Assembly (NCBI GenBank): GCA_028684065.1
Contig: JAQUGO010000002.1
Location: forward strand, 363,428 to 427,427
Length of the DNA stretch: 64,000 nucleotides
Origin: Sulfurospirillaceae bacterium
GTDB lineage: Bacteria > Campylobacterota > Campylobacteria > Campylobacterales > Sulfurospirillaceae
Direction: 5' to 3'
The notes under the pieces were generated by a model. The model was not told the origin of the DNA and searched no databases. It saw only the letters and a list, made by a program, of their open reading frames with translations. Each line of letters opens with the position of its first letter. Position 1 is the stretch's first letter. This document shows positions 1-6,978 of this stretch, piece after piece. Position numbers and translations under genes: made by a program.

Positions 1-1107
1 TTACCGATGCTCTTTCATGTGGACATGGAAAAAGAAATTGAAGAGTATGAATCTACCCAAAAGATACGCTATCCTGATATTTTTACGAAAAATTTTCGCA
101 TCAGTAATGAGAACTTTAGAGAGGGCGAAATCAAAAAATCGCAAATCGAAGGGATGACTTCCACCGTCATTGAACGCATCCAATCAAGTGAAACAATAGA
201 CCATGAAGCCGATGATGCCATTTTGCGATTTGATGATATTATTCGCGTTTCAGGGACAGAAGAGCAACTGGCCAATCTAAGCATTATTTTAGGTCACGAG
301 ATTAGCGAAGAACATACGTTTCAAGATAATATGAAAGTTTTTAGATTACTGACGACCTCCAAAGAGATTGTTGGTAAAAAAATTGGTACCATTAAAGAAC
401 TTACCTCTTTACGAGCACTCATCACTAAAGTTAGACGTGCAGGTATTGATATTCCAGCATATCCAAGTTTAACCCTAAGACTTGGCGATAAACTTTACGT
501 AGTGGCTCCTGAGATTTACAGTGAGAAAGTGATTAAACTTATTGGAAATGACCTTTTAAAATACCCCGCTGCAGATTTTCTACCTATTTCTTTGGGAGTT
601 GTTTTTGGCATCATCGTCGGAAGCATTCCTTTTACAATTCCAGGGGTAGGCATCATTAAATTAAGCTTTGTAGGTGGTATTCTTATCACAGCACTTATTT
701 TGGGAAGACTTGGCAGAGTTGGGCCTATCGTATGGAACCTTTCACCACACTCAACCACACTGCTTAAAACACTTGGACAGCTTATTTTCATGGCAACGAT
801 TGGAACCAATGCAGGCAAATATCTTGTGGCATCGCTTCAAACGCATGGCTTTTTACCTGTTTGGATTGCTCTTTTTGCACTGATTCTTTCGCTTGCATTT
901 GTTGCACTCATTTGTCGAAGACTTCTTAAAATGAATTTTCTCAATATCTTAGGTTTGCTTTCAGGTGCTATGACTTCCACGCCTTCACTGACAATGGCTA
1001 ACAACATTACCAAAACGGACTATCCTTCCATCGCTTATGCGGCAGTCTATCCCCTAGGACTTGTTATCGTCATCGTACTAGCACAAATGGGCATAAAGAT
1101 AATGTAA
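1..1107 (+). CDS. AspT/YidE-like transporter, C-terminal part (5' end outside the window)
   Basis: The frame is open to the first base, so the gene begins upstream and only its C-terminal part (about 366 residues) is seen. Two tandem RCK_C/TrkA-C-type regulatory domains come first (roughly residues 40-105 and 115-185; the second ends in a GDKLYVVAP-like motif). About five hydrophobic segments rich in Gly and Ile/Leu follow to the C-terminus. This order, soluble RCK_C pair followed by a membrane half, matches the aspartate:alanine exchanger (AspT)/YidE family, whose N-terminal membrane half would be off-window. The transported substrate cannot be read from the sequence. It ends 2 nt before the next gene and may be co-transcribed with it. 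Confidence 0.75.
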   Translation, partial: LPMLFHVDMEKEIEEYESTQKIRYPDIFTKNFRISNENFREGEIKKSQIEGMTSTVIERIQSSETIDHEADDAILRFDDIIRVSGTEEQLANLSIILGHEISEEHTFQDNMKVFRLLTTSKEIVGKKIGTIKELTSLRALITKVRRAGIDIPAYPSLTLRLGDKLYVVAPEIYSEKVIKLIGNDLLKYPAADFLPISLGVVFGIIVGSIPFTIPGVGIIKLSFVGGILITALILGRLGRVGPIVWNLSPHSTTLLKTLGQLIFMATIGTNAGKYLVASLQTHGFLPVWIALFALILSLAFVALICRRLLKMNFLNILGLLSGAMTSTPSLTMANNITKTDYPSIAYAAVYPLGLVIVIVLAQMGIKIM

Positions 1108-1109
1108 CC

Positions 1110-1586
1110 ATGCATATGACTATTCTAACGCATAACGAGTGGTTGGATAGTTATATACTTAACAAAGAATTCTCTTTAAAAGCAGGTATTTCTTCCAATG
1201 CCTATCGGTATTGGAAAGATGGGGAAGCTGCAAAATTTGACGATGCGCGGGTCGTATTTCTTAAAAAAGAGAACATCCTACCAAAATATCAAGCCATTGC
1301 TCAAACATGTACCAACCTTGCAGGAATGGTACAATCTCAAGCGTTTTGTAAATACACAGGTCTTGCCTCTTCCCATCTGACCCAAACCAATAACTCATGT
1401 GTTTATCACATGCTAGATATTATTGAGGTATGTGATGTTAAATTTGTTAATCTCAAAAAATTTTACGATGACTTGCAGCTTGACTACCACTATCATATTT
1501 ACATTGAGAAATGCAAATATTTTGGTCCTTCACCGCTGGAAAAAAAGATTAAACTTTCTAATGGTATCTGCGTTGGATACTATTAA
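1110..1586 (+). CDS. Hypothetical protein, 158 aa
   Basis: I do not recognise a family. The product is soluble, with no signal peptide or membrane segment, and is rich in Tyr, Lys and Asn. It has several scattered Cys residues but no CxxC pair. The start at 1110 follows the transporter stop after 2 nt and has no clear Shine-Dalgarno; a second ATG lies 6 nt downstream. The N-terminal third (SLKAGISSNAYRYWKDGE) could be a small helix-turn-helix, but this is only a resemblance. The gene lies outside the integrated element that begins at 1775. Confidence 0.55.
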   Translation: MHMTILTHNEWLDSYILNKEFSLKAGISSNAYRYWKDGEAAKFDDARVVFLKKENILPKYQAIAQTCTNLAGMVQSQAFCKYTGLASSHLTQTNNSCVYHMLDIIEVCDVKFVNLKKFYDDLQLDYHYHIYIEKCKYFGPSPLEKKIKLSNGICVGYY

Positions 1587-1774
1587 AAAGTTTTATAAAA
1601 TAATCACAATTTTTACTAAATCATAAAAAGAAAAAGAAACTACCCCTATTAACGATATTAAAAGCCTCATTTTTACCCTCAGTTGTATAGTTTCTCAGAC
1701 AATGTGGACACGATTTGGTCACAGTGGAAAATAGGTGCTTTGCAAATGCTTAAAATATGGGGTTGAAAATGTAG

Positions 1775-1797
1775 TGGCGGGCAGAGGGGGATTCGAA
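1775..1797. repeat. Left attachment-site repeat (partial tRNA-Ser 3' end)
   Basis: These 23 bp are identical to 6404-6426 (CCA end, acceptor 3' strand and part of the T arm of tRNA-Ser, reverse orientation). Similarity fades immediately inward, where the T-arm sequence is replaced. A weaker match also extends outward: TGCTTAAAATATGGGGTTG here versus TGCCTAAAATAGAGGGTTA before the right copy. This is a crossover remnant, not a second tRNA. Confidence 0.88.
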
Positions 1798-1887
1798 TTT
1801 TAATCCCTCTTTCATAAAAGCCCATAAAAGCGAAGTTTCTAGTAACTCTTTTGTACAATATTAGCTTATTTTAGCCTATAGTTATGG

Positions 1888-1903
1888 CACTATAGTGGCA
1901 CTG
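1888..1903 (+). repeat. Subterminal repeat of the element, left copy
   Basis: CACTATAGTGGCACTG here matches CACCATAGTGTCACTG at 6343-6358 in direct orientation with two mismatches. One copy lies just inside each end of the element, as expected for arm-type recombinase or excisionase binding sites. Function is inferred from position only. Confidence 0.45.
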
Positions 1904-2153
1904 TAAGGCATTTCAAAAAGCCAATAAATTATACAACACAGTGTGTTATGTTTACGGGAATGGGGTAGGTATCTCTATATTGTCAAACAAATAGCAATTC
2001 TAGTTATATAAAATTCTCTAAAAAGCCTAAAATACGAATAGCCTTTTAAAAATATACACCTCTTTCTGTTCTTTATTAGACAGCTTTTCTACATCTCTTA
2101 TTATGTAGAAATTTTATCATTTTCATGCCTTAATAAATGTAGCTAAGTCATTG

Positions 2154-2960
2154 TTAGTTGCATAAGTTTTGGGAACCAAGAAGTTCGGCACTGATTCCAG
2201 AATTTTTTCTTGTAATATTGAATATGTATTTACCTTGTGATGTTATTTTATCCGCAGCCTCTTTAGGGGTCATTGCTAAAGTCCTTAGATTAATTTCAAA
2301 AATAAGAGCATCAATTGGCCACCTATAAAGTTGACTAAAATATATTTGTGCCTTTATATCTTCTTGATGAAACTTGTTTTGTGCTAAATCAGAAATTTCT
2401 TTACGCAATGAAACCCTTTGACATCTGTATTTTGCAATAACATCATAATAATCATTAAAGGCTTTAGATGTATCAGTGCCATATACTCCATTATATAATT
2501 TAGCCCAAAAAAGAATTAATTCTGAATAGAGAGATTTCATATTTGAATATTGAGCTGGACTAATTTTTTGTTTCAAATCTTCTAAATTATGCAAAAGCAA
2601 CGTAGGATAAGAGTCATATTCAAGTTGATATAATAATCTACTAAATTCATCTTCAGTTGGGAATGAAGAAGTTTTTTTTTCTATCGTTTCTTTTATGATT
2701 TGCTCTTCATATTGTTTGGCATATGTTTTAATACCATTATTAATCATTTCTATAACATAGGGGTCGCTAGTTCCAACTTGTTTTGCAAATATTTTAATAA
2801 GTGGTCTGCTTAAACTAGTTAGAGGCATATAACTTATCATATAAAAGATGATTAAAATAGGGATAAAAACACCTAAAGATATAAAAAAACTTTCTAAACT
2901 TTTATAGGACAGCGGCTTTATTTCGCGCCATAACCATAGTAAACTTTCTTTTATCTTCAT
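2154..2960 (-). CDS. Membrane-anchored hypothetical protein, element cargo, 268 aa
   Basis: Not recognised. An N-terminal amphipathic stretch is followed by one strong transmembrane segment (about residues 26-46). A long, mostly helical, charged soluble domain follows (KQYEEQIIKETIEKKTSSF region, then Leu/Tyr-rich helices). There is no catalytic motif I can identify. The start at 2960 is supported by an AAGGAAA-like site (reverse of TTTCCTTA) just upstream. It is the only gene of the element on the minus strand and is very AT-rich, so it is the likely accessory cargo. A single-span helical protein in this position could serve entry exclusion, superinfection exclusion or defence, but nothing in the sequence proves it. 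Confidence 0.6.
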   Translation of the reverse strand: MKIKESLLWLWREIKPLSYKSLESFFISLGVFIPILIIFYMISYMPLTSLSRPLIKIFAKQVGTSDPYVIEMINNGIKTYAKQYEEQIIKETIEKKTSSFPTEDEFSRLLYQLEYDSYPTLLLHNLEDLKQKISPAQYSNMKSLYSELILFWAKLYNGVYGTDTSKAFNDYYDVIAKYRCQRVSLRKEISDLAQNKFHQEDIKAQIYFSQLYRWPIDALIFEINLRTLAMTPKEAADKITSQGKYIFNITRKNSGISAELLGSQNLCN

Positions 2961-3637
2961 GAGTTTTCCTTAAAATAAAATCATTATATAAAATTTTTAC
3001 TTATATAAAACAAATAAGTGTTTAGGCAAAAGTCTAAAAATTAAGATTTCAGGCTAAGTACAATTTTGGCTTTTTAAAAATAATTCTCAGTGCCATATGT
3101 TATGGACTAATACATATACTTGACAGTTATTTTTAAACTTGATAAAATTTCTCCACGCTAATTTAATTAGCAAATTTTCGGTTCCAAATGAACTGTAAAA
3201 AGGTAAGTAAAAAAGAATAAAAGCACTATAAGAACATTAAAAGCACATTCTAGGCACTAAACGTCGCTCATAGGTACGAAAAGGCATCAGCTAAAAATAC
3301 ACCGCTAAAAGACAAAAAAGCCACTAAAAGCTACAACATTCATAAAACCAGCATTAAAATAAATTAAAAACCATTAGATACTATTGCCACAGTATATCAT
3401 CAAGCCTTCAATCTGCGTGGCAAGGACTTTGTCCTGCGTAAGCAGTAAGAAGGCGAAGCCTTGATCTAAACCACTACAGCTTGTCTGTAGGGGCACAACG
3501 AGCTAAAAGTATTAGCTCTGTTAAATGGTTAATCGAGGCACTAGGTGGATGATGAAGGGGGTATATTGTATTACCCCCTTAGAAACGACAAATAGTATAA
3601 AATGCAGATTATGTGGAACCTCATTAATGAGGTTAAA
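2961..3637. other. Hairpin-rich non-coding region upstream of the initiator gene
   Basis: No gene is visible. Several perfect stems are: AGGAC/GTCCT (3423-3435), TACAG/CTGTA (3475-3489), GAGCTA/TAGCTC (3500-3518), and a 9-bp stem AAGGGGGTA/TACCCCCTT (3555-3580, 8-nt loop). The words GCACTA, GCACAT and CCACTA also recur around 3220-3320. Clustered stems directly in front of a Rep_trans/MobT-like gene suggest a double-strand replication origin, an oriT, or a structured leader RNA. The choice is inference. Confidence 0.5.
3617..3634. promoter_or_regulatory. 18-bp perfect palindrome over the initiator ribosome-binding site
   Basis: AACCTCATTAATGAGGTT is its own reverse complement. Its right arm contains the Shine-Dalgarno (GAGG) for the ATG at 3638. 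A repressor bound here, or an RNA hairpin sequestering the site, would control initiator synthesis. It could be an autoregulatory operator. Confidence 0.6.
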
Positions 3638-5026
3638 ATGTCTAAAAAAAATAAGACTATGGTGTCAGCTAATGTTGCTCTTTCAAAGAGTTATGATTTT
3701 AAAACGGTAAGTGGCGTAGATACTCTGTATTACTACTTACCATCAAATGAGGATTATCTTTTTTTCTTTGCTGATTTAGAAGCTCAAATATTAGCCAAAC
3801 AAGAAGAGTTAGGCGGATATATTCCTAAAGATACTTTTATCATAAGCATTGGCGAAAAAGAGTTTTACTACAATGGAAGAAGTAAGGGTTTTTACTTCTT
3901 TGTTGATACATCAAGATGGCTTCGTGTTGGTTTTAAAGATTCAAAAAACATTGCAAATGTACACGATATATTTATTCAATTAGAGTCTAGTGGAATCTAT
4001 CTTCTTGGTATTGTTAAGCTTTTTAACTATATTAATGACTCCCTTTTAGCTTCAATTTCTTCTAATGTGCCACAAATCACGCGGATTGATTATAATATTT
4101 TTTGCCAATATGACCTTAGTCAGGTTATCAATAAAGAATATATTGTCAGTCGTAAACGGTACAACCGCAGGGATGATGGTGGAAGGCGTGGTTATCAATC
4201 ACTTAAAATTGGCAAAGCTCCTTTTTTATTACGTCTTTACGATAAAAAAGAAGAACTTAAAAACTTAGAAAAACGCCCTTTAATGGAGTTTTACTTTGTA
4301 CAAAATGGTCTTAATCTAAGTGAGCCTATATGGAACTTTGAGTTTGAATGCCATAGAGACTTTCTCAAAGGTTTTAAGATTGAAAGTGTTGAAGATGCCC
4401 TAAGTAATGCTGAGATGCTTTTTCATCGTTTTATGAAGATGATACGTCTTGTAGATATATCCACGCTTTCACAAAGTGATTATGATGCAGGAAGACTTTA
4501 TCGAGGGAAAACAGATGCTTTATGGGAGTATATAGATAACGCTTACACGTTTAAAGCGATACCTCAATCGTATGAAACGCTAGAGAGGATTATACCACCT
4601 AAAAAGGAATACGATTCGCAAGCTTTTCTCAAAGAGTTTGAGATACTGCTTAATAAAGGTGTTGAAAACCATATTATGATTTCTCATCATGAAATAAAAG
4701 ATATTTTACGTGAGAGTAGTCTATGGCTTACCAAAAGAACTCAAAAACTGCTCGCACCGTTTAAACCTCTTCCTCTTATTGTAGACGATACAAACTATCT
4801 TTTAACAAGGAACAATACACCCGTTAAAACTATTCCACCAAAGCTAACGCTCTTAAGTACTGCAACGCTTCAAGAATGTGAAAGCTCTCTTATTAGAGCT
4901 TTACATAGTGAACTCAGCGAAAAAGATACGGATATCTCCCTTATTATGAAAAACCTCAAACTTATTGAAGCCGAAATAAAAAATCGTAAGTATGAGCAAA
5001 AGGAGCTTGAACTATGGCAAGTATAG
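3638..5026 (+). CDS. Rep_trans/MobT-like replication initiation or relaxase protein
   Basis: The 462-aa product carries a segment typical of the replication initiation factor family (PF02486: pT181-type Rep and MobT relaxases). An ITRIDYNIFCQYD strand near residue 150 is followed by a KIGKAPFLLRLYDKKEE motif near residue 205, resembling the family's R-x-Y-D-K-x-x-E box. The C-terminal third is helical and charged. In this family the protein nicks DNA to start rolling-circle replication or conjugative transfer. The ATG at 3638 is chosen over 3602 because GAGG lies 5-6 nt upstream; the upstream frame would run through the palindrome. It overlaps the excisionase-like gene by 13 nt. The family call rests on motif recognition and needs a profile search. 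Confidence 0.6.
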   Translation: MSKKNKTMVSANVALSKSYDFKTVSGVDTLYYYLPSNEDYLFFFADLEAQILAKQEELGGYIPKDTFIISIGEKEFYYNGRSKGFYFFVDTSRWLRVGFKDSKNIANVHDIFIQLESSGIYLLGIVKLFNYINDSLLASISSNVPQITRIDYNIFCQYDLSQVINKEYIVSRKRYNRRDDGGRRGYQSLKIGKAPFLLRLYDKKEELKNLEKRPLMEFYFVQNGLNLSEPIWNFEFECHRDFLKGFKIESVEDALSNAEMLFHRFMKMIRLVDISTLSQSDYDAGRLYRGKTDALWEYIDNAYTFKAIPQSYETLERIIPPKKEYDSQAFLKEFEILLNKGVENHIMISHHEIKDILRESSLWLTKRTQKLLAPFKPLPLIVDDTNYLLTRNNTPVKTIPPKLTLLSTATLQECESSLIRALHSELSEKDTDISLIMKNLKLIEAEIKNRKYEQKELELWQV

Positions 5027-5403
5027 AGCTCATCACCAAAGAGGACATAGAAGAGTTAAAAGCCCTCATTATTGGTTATGCCAAACCATTGATGACCGTT
5101 GAAGAGGTTGCAGGTTATTTGCGCCTCTCTCCGCATACTATTCGGCATAAAATTGCCGACCAAACTTTTATTCTTGGAGTACATTATTCAGATAAAGCAG
5201 GTAAAATACTATTTGCAAAAGAGAAACTGGATACTTGGCTTTGGGAAACGACTAAGGAGTCAAACAATGTCAGTATTCAAAAAAAACAATCGGGTGTGGA
5301 TAGATTTGTTCGCCAATGGTGCGAGAATCAGAAAATCCACGGGTCTGGAGTGGACAGCGTCCAATGTCAAAAAGGTCGAAAAAGAGCTGATTCCTCAGCT
5401 TAA
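5014..5403 (+). CDS. Excisionase / AlpA-like helix-turn-helix protein
   Basis: A 129-aa protein with a MerR/HTH_17-type DNA-binding segment at about residues 27-75: PLMTVEEVAGYLRLSPHTIR, then a helix and a wing ending in KLDTWLW. Such proteins act as recombination directionality factors or as regulators of the neighbouring recombinase. AAGGAG precedes the ATG at 5014. The gene overlaps the initiator by 13 nt and its last 137 nt overlap the recombinase start, so all three are probably translated from one message. The low-complexity C-terminal 40 residues occupy the region shared with the recombinase frame and may carry little function. Confidence 0.7.
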   Translation: MASIELITKEDIEELKALIIGYAKPLMTVEEVAGYLRLSPHTIRHKIADQTFILGVHYSDKAGKILFAKEKLDTWLWETTKESNNVSIQKKQSGVDRFVRQWCENQKIHGSGVDSVQCQKGRKRADSSA

Positions 5404-6340
5404 AATGGGCGTAATGACGGGAACGTTATCACTTCAAAAAGAGCGCATTAAAACGGTGCGCTATTATGCTGAGTTGTTCATCAAATCGAAAAAACAGACA
5501 ACGGCACAAAGCACTTATAGTCGTTATGCTTCCATTTTAGAAAGAGTGATTTTATCTACTTTTGGAGATACCCCCATTCGTGAGATAAAAGTTTCTCATA
5601 TTGATAGATGGAGAAGCGAGCTTTTACAGCGCTTTAGTGCTAAAACTGTTAAAGAGTATCAAATTGTCTTTAGAGGTATTTTTCAAAAAGCACTTCACGA
5701 TGAAGAAGTAGGAAGAAATCCTTTTGATGCGTTGGACTCTTTAAAAGTGAAAAAGCCAACCGTTGTTCCTTTTATGCCTTATGAGGTCAAACTCATTTTA
5801 GAGACAGCGCAAGGATGGTTTAAGAACTATCTTGCTCTTGGATTTATGACGGGTATGAGAGTCGGTGAAATCGTTGCGTTAAAATGGAAAAATGTCAATC
5901 TTGACACGAGAGAGATTTACGTTTGCGCCTCTAAAACGAAAGGTGTTGAAGGCAGTACCAAAACACAAAGTAGTATTAGATACATTCCTATCATTGATAC
6001 GTTAGTACCTTTTATTGAAAGTCAAAAAAAACTTAGTGGTGACAAAGAGTATGTGTTTGTCAATCAATACGGAAGAGTTTTTTATGATTACAAGACAATA
6101 GGTGCTAGGCAATGGACGGATATTTTAAAAGCGTGTAATCTTGCTCATAGAAGAATGTATGAGATGCGCCATACATGCGCAACAAATCTTCTAATGAGTG
6201 GAAAGTATAGTGTTAATGAGATTGCATCTGTTTTAGGACATACAACACCGCAAATGTTGTTTGAACGTTATACGAGAAACATATCAGCGGAAAGAAAACC
6301 GTTTAATAAAACAATAGATATTTATGCGGTAAATGCTTAA
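5267..6340 (+). CDS. Tyrosine recombinase (integrase) of the tRNA-Ser element
   Basis: A 357-aa phage-type integrase. An Arm-type N-terminus (SVFKKNNRVWIDL, residues 2-14) is followed by a SAM-like core-binding domain (about 70-165) and the catalytic domain (about 175-345). Visible catalytic residues are the first Arg in TGMRVGE, the second box YEMRHTCAT, and LGHTTPQMLFERY with the nucleophilic Tyr. The usual HxxR of the second box is YxxR here, so the first His is replaced by Tyr. The start at 5267 is chosen over in-frame codons back to 5099 because AAGGAGT lies 8 nt upstream and the product then has normal length. The stop lies about 60 nt from the tRNA repeat, the usual int-att arrangement. 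Confidence 0.9.
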   Translation: MSVFKKNNRVWIDLFANGARIRKSTGLEWTASNVKKVEKELIPQLKMGVMTGTLSLQKERIKTVRYYAELFIKSKKQTTAQSTYSRYASILERVILSTFGDTPIREIKVSHIDRWRSELLQRFSAKTVKEYQIVFRGIFQKALHDEEVGRNPFDALDSLKVKKPTVVPFMPYEVKLILETAQGWFKNYLALGFMTGMRVGEIVALKWKNVNLDTREIYVCASKTKGVEGSTKTQSSIRYIPIIDTLVPFIESQKKLSGDKEYVFVNQYGRVFYDYKTIGARQWTDILKACNLAHRRMYEMRHTCATNLLMSGKYSVNEIASVLGHTTPQMLFERYTRNISAERKPFNKTIDIYAVNA

Positions 6341-6342
6341 GT

Positions 6343-6358
6343 CACCATAGTGTCACTG
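6343..6358 (+). repeat. Subterminal repeat of the element, right copy
   Basis: CACCATAGTGTCACTG is a direct, two-mismatch copy of 1888-1903. It starts 2 nt after the integrase stop and lies about 45 nt inside the right tRNA repeat. Probable recombinase or excisionase arm site. Confidence 0.45.
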
Positions 6359-6403
6359 GGAGTTTTTTATAGCTTCGAAAGTGCCTAAAATAGAGGGTTA
6401 AGA

Positions 6404-6426
6404 TGGCGGGCAGAGGGGGATTCGAA
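6404..6426. repeat. Right attachment-site repeat within tRNA-Ser
   Basis: Identical over 23 bp to 1775-1797. It covers the encoded CCA, discriminator base, acceptor 3' strand and part of the T arm. Confidence 0.88.
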
Positions 6427-6491
6427 CCCCCGGTGAGTTGCCCCACGGCCGCGTTCCAGGCGACTGGATTAAACCACTCTCCCATCTGCCC
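6404..6491 (-). tRNA. tRNA-Ser (anticodon GGA)
   Basis: Read on the minus strand: acceptor GGGCAGA pairs with TCTGCCC; the anticodon arm is GTCGC-CT-GGA-AC-GCGGC; there is a long variable arm (GTG...CAC); the T arm is GGGGG-TTCGAAT-CCCCC; then discriminator G and an encoded CCA. The class II variable arm and GGA anticodon give serine (UCC/UCU codons). The gene is intact and serves as the integration site for the adjacent element. A TACAAT -10 box on the minus strand (6509-6514) precedes it. Confidence 0.95.
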
Positions 6492-6728
6492 AAATTTTGT
6501 AGATAGTGATTGTAGTCAAAAATGGCTTAAACCGTTATTTGATTATACTAATATCTGTTCCTAATGTGTCAATATAGCAATAATTGTTAAATATATTTTT
6601 ACTATTTTTGTTAATTTATGTGTAAATTTAACCTATTTTTATATTAGTAAAATATATTTTACGATTTTTAATTGTTAATTAAGTTTAGTTAATGTAATTT
6701 TACTTATATTAATTATAAAGGATTTTTC

Positions 6729-6860
6729 ATGAGTGGATATATTGCTTATATCGCAGGTGGTGCACTCGCTACATCATTCGCAGGGAACAGATGGTTAAGA
6801 GGGGCTAGTTGGATTGCTCTAGGTACTTTAGTTATTGTATTGTATATGGAATATTTATAG
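6729..6860 (+). CDS. Small hydrophobic protein, 43 aa
   Basis: The frame ATG AGT GGA TAT ATT GCT ... TTA TAG encodes MSGYIAYIAGGALATSFAGN, then a basic WLRGAS patch and a second hydrophobic stretch (WIALGTLVIVLYMEYL). It could be two short transmembrane helices or one plus an amphipathic segment. AAGGA lies 8 nt upstream and the gene is isolated between tRNA-Ser and the next gene. Function is unknown. The good ribosome-binding site and membrane-like composition make a real small gene more likely than chance. Confidence 0.55.
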   Translation: MSGYIAYIAGGALATSFAGNRWLRGASWIALGTLVIVLYMEYL

Positions 6861-6978
6861 ACTTTATTTTGCAGAGTGATACAATATGGATTACTCTGCA
6901 ATCGGTGTCCAAAAAGTAAAATAATTTTCTTTTACTTTTTTTTAGATAAAATAGTCTTACAAACTTTGCAGGACTAAA

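Larger units (their letters stand above)
1587..2153. other. Non-coding stretch containing the left junction of the integrated element
   Basis: No convincing gene. The first 190 bases are chromosomal spacer. The 23-bp tRNA-Ser-derived repeat at 1775-1797 marks the element boundary. The rest is AT-rich and holds a 16-bp motif (1888-1903) that recurs near the right end. Confidence 0.6.
1775..6426. mobile_element. Small integrative element inserted at tRNA-Ser(GGA)
   Basis: Seen directly: a perfect 23-bp direct repeat, at 1775-1797 and 6404-6426, equals the 3' end of the tRNA-Ser gene. The roughly 4.6 kb between the copies holds a tyrosine recombinase adjacent to the tRNA copy, an excisionase-like HTH protein, a Rep_trans/MobT-like initiator, a non-coding hairpin-rich region and one membrane-anchored cargo gene. 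The tRNA stays intact at the right end. No capsid, portal, terminase or type IV secretion genes are present. It is therefore best described as an integrative mobilizable element, a replicating plasmid-like island or a phage satellite, and the sequence alone does not choose between these. Confidence 0.85.

Noticed and set aside
1775..1797. Second tRNA gene
   Set aside because: Only the 23-bp 3' end is present; no anticodon arm or acceptor 5' strand follows. It is an attachment-site remnant.
5099..5266. N-terminal extension of the integrase
   Set aside because: The frame is open, but the extension overlaps the HTH gene and is hydrophobic and unlike integrases, while AAGGAGT sits before the ATG at 5267.
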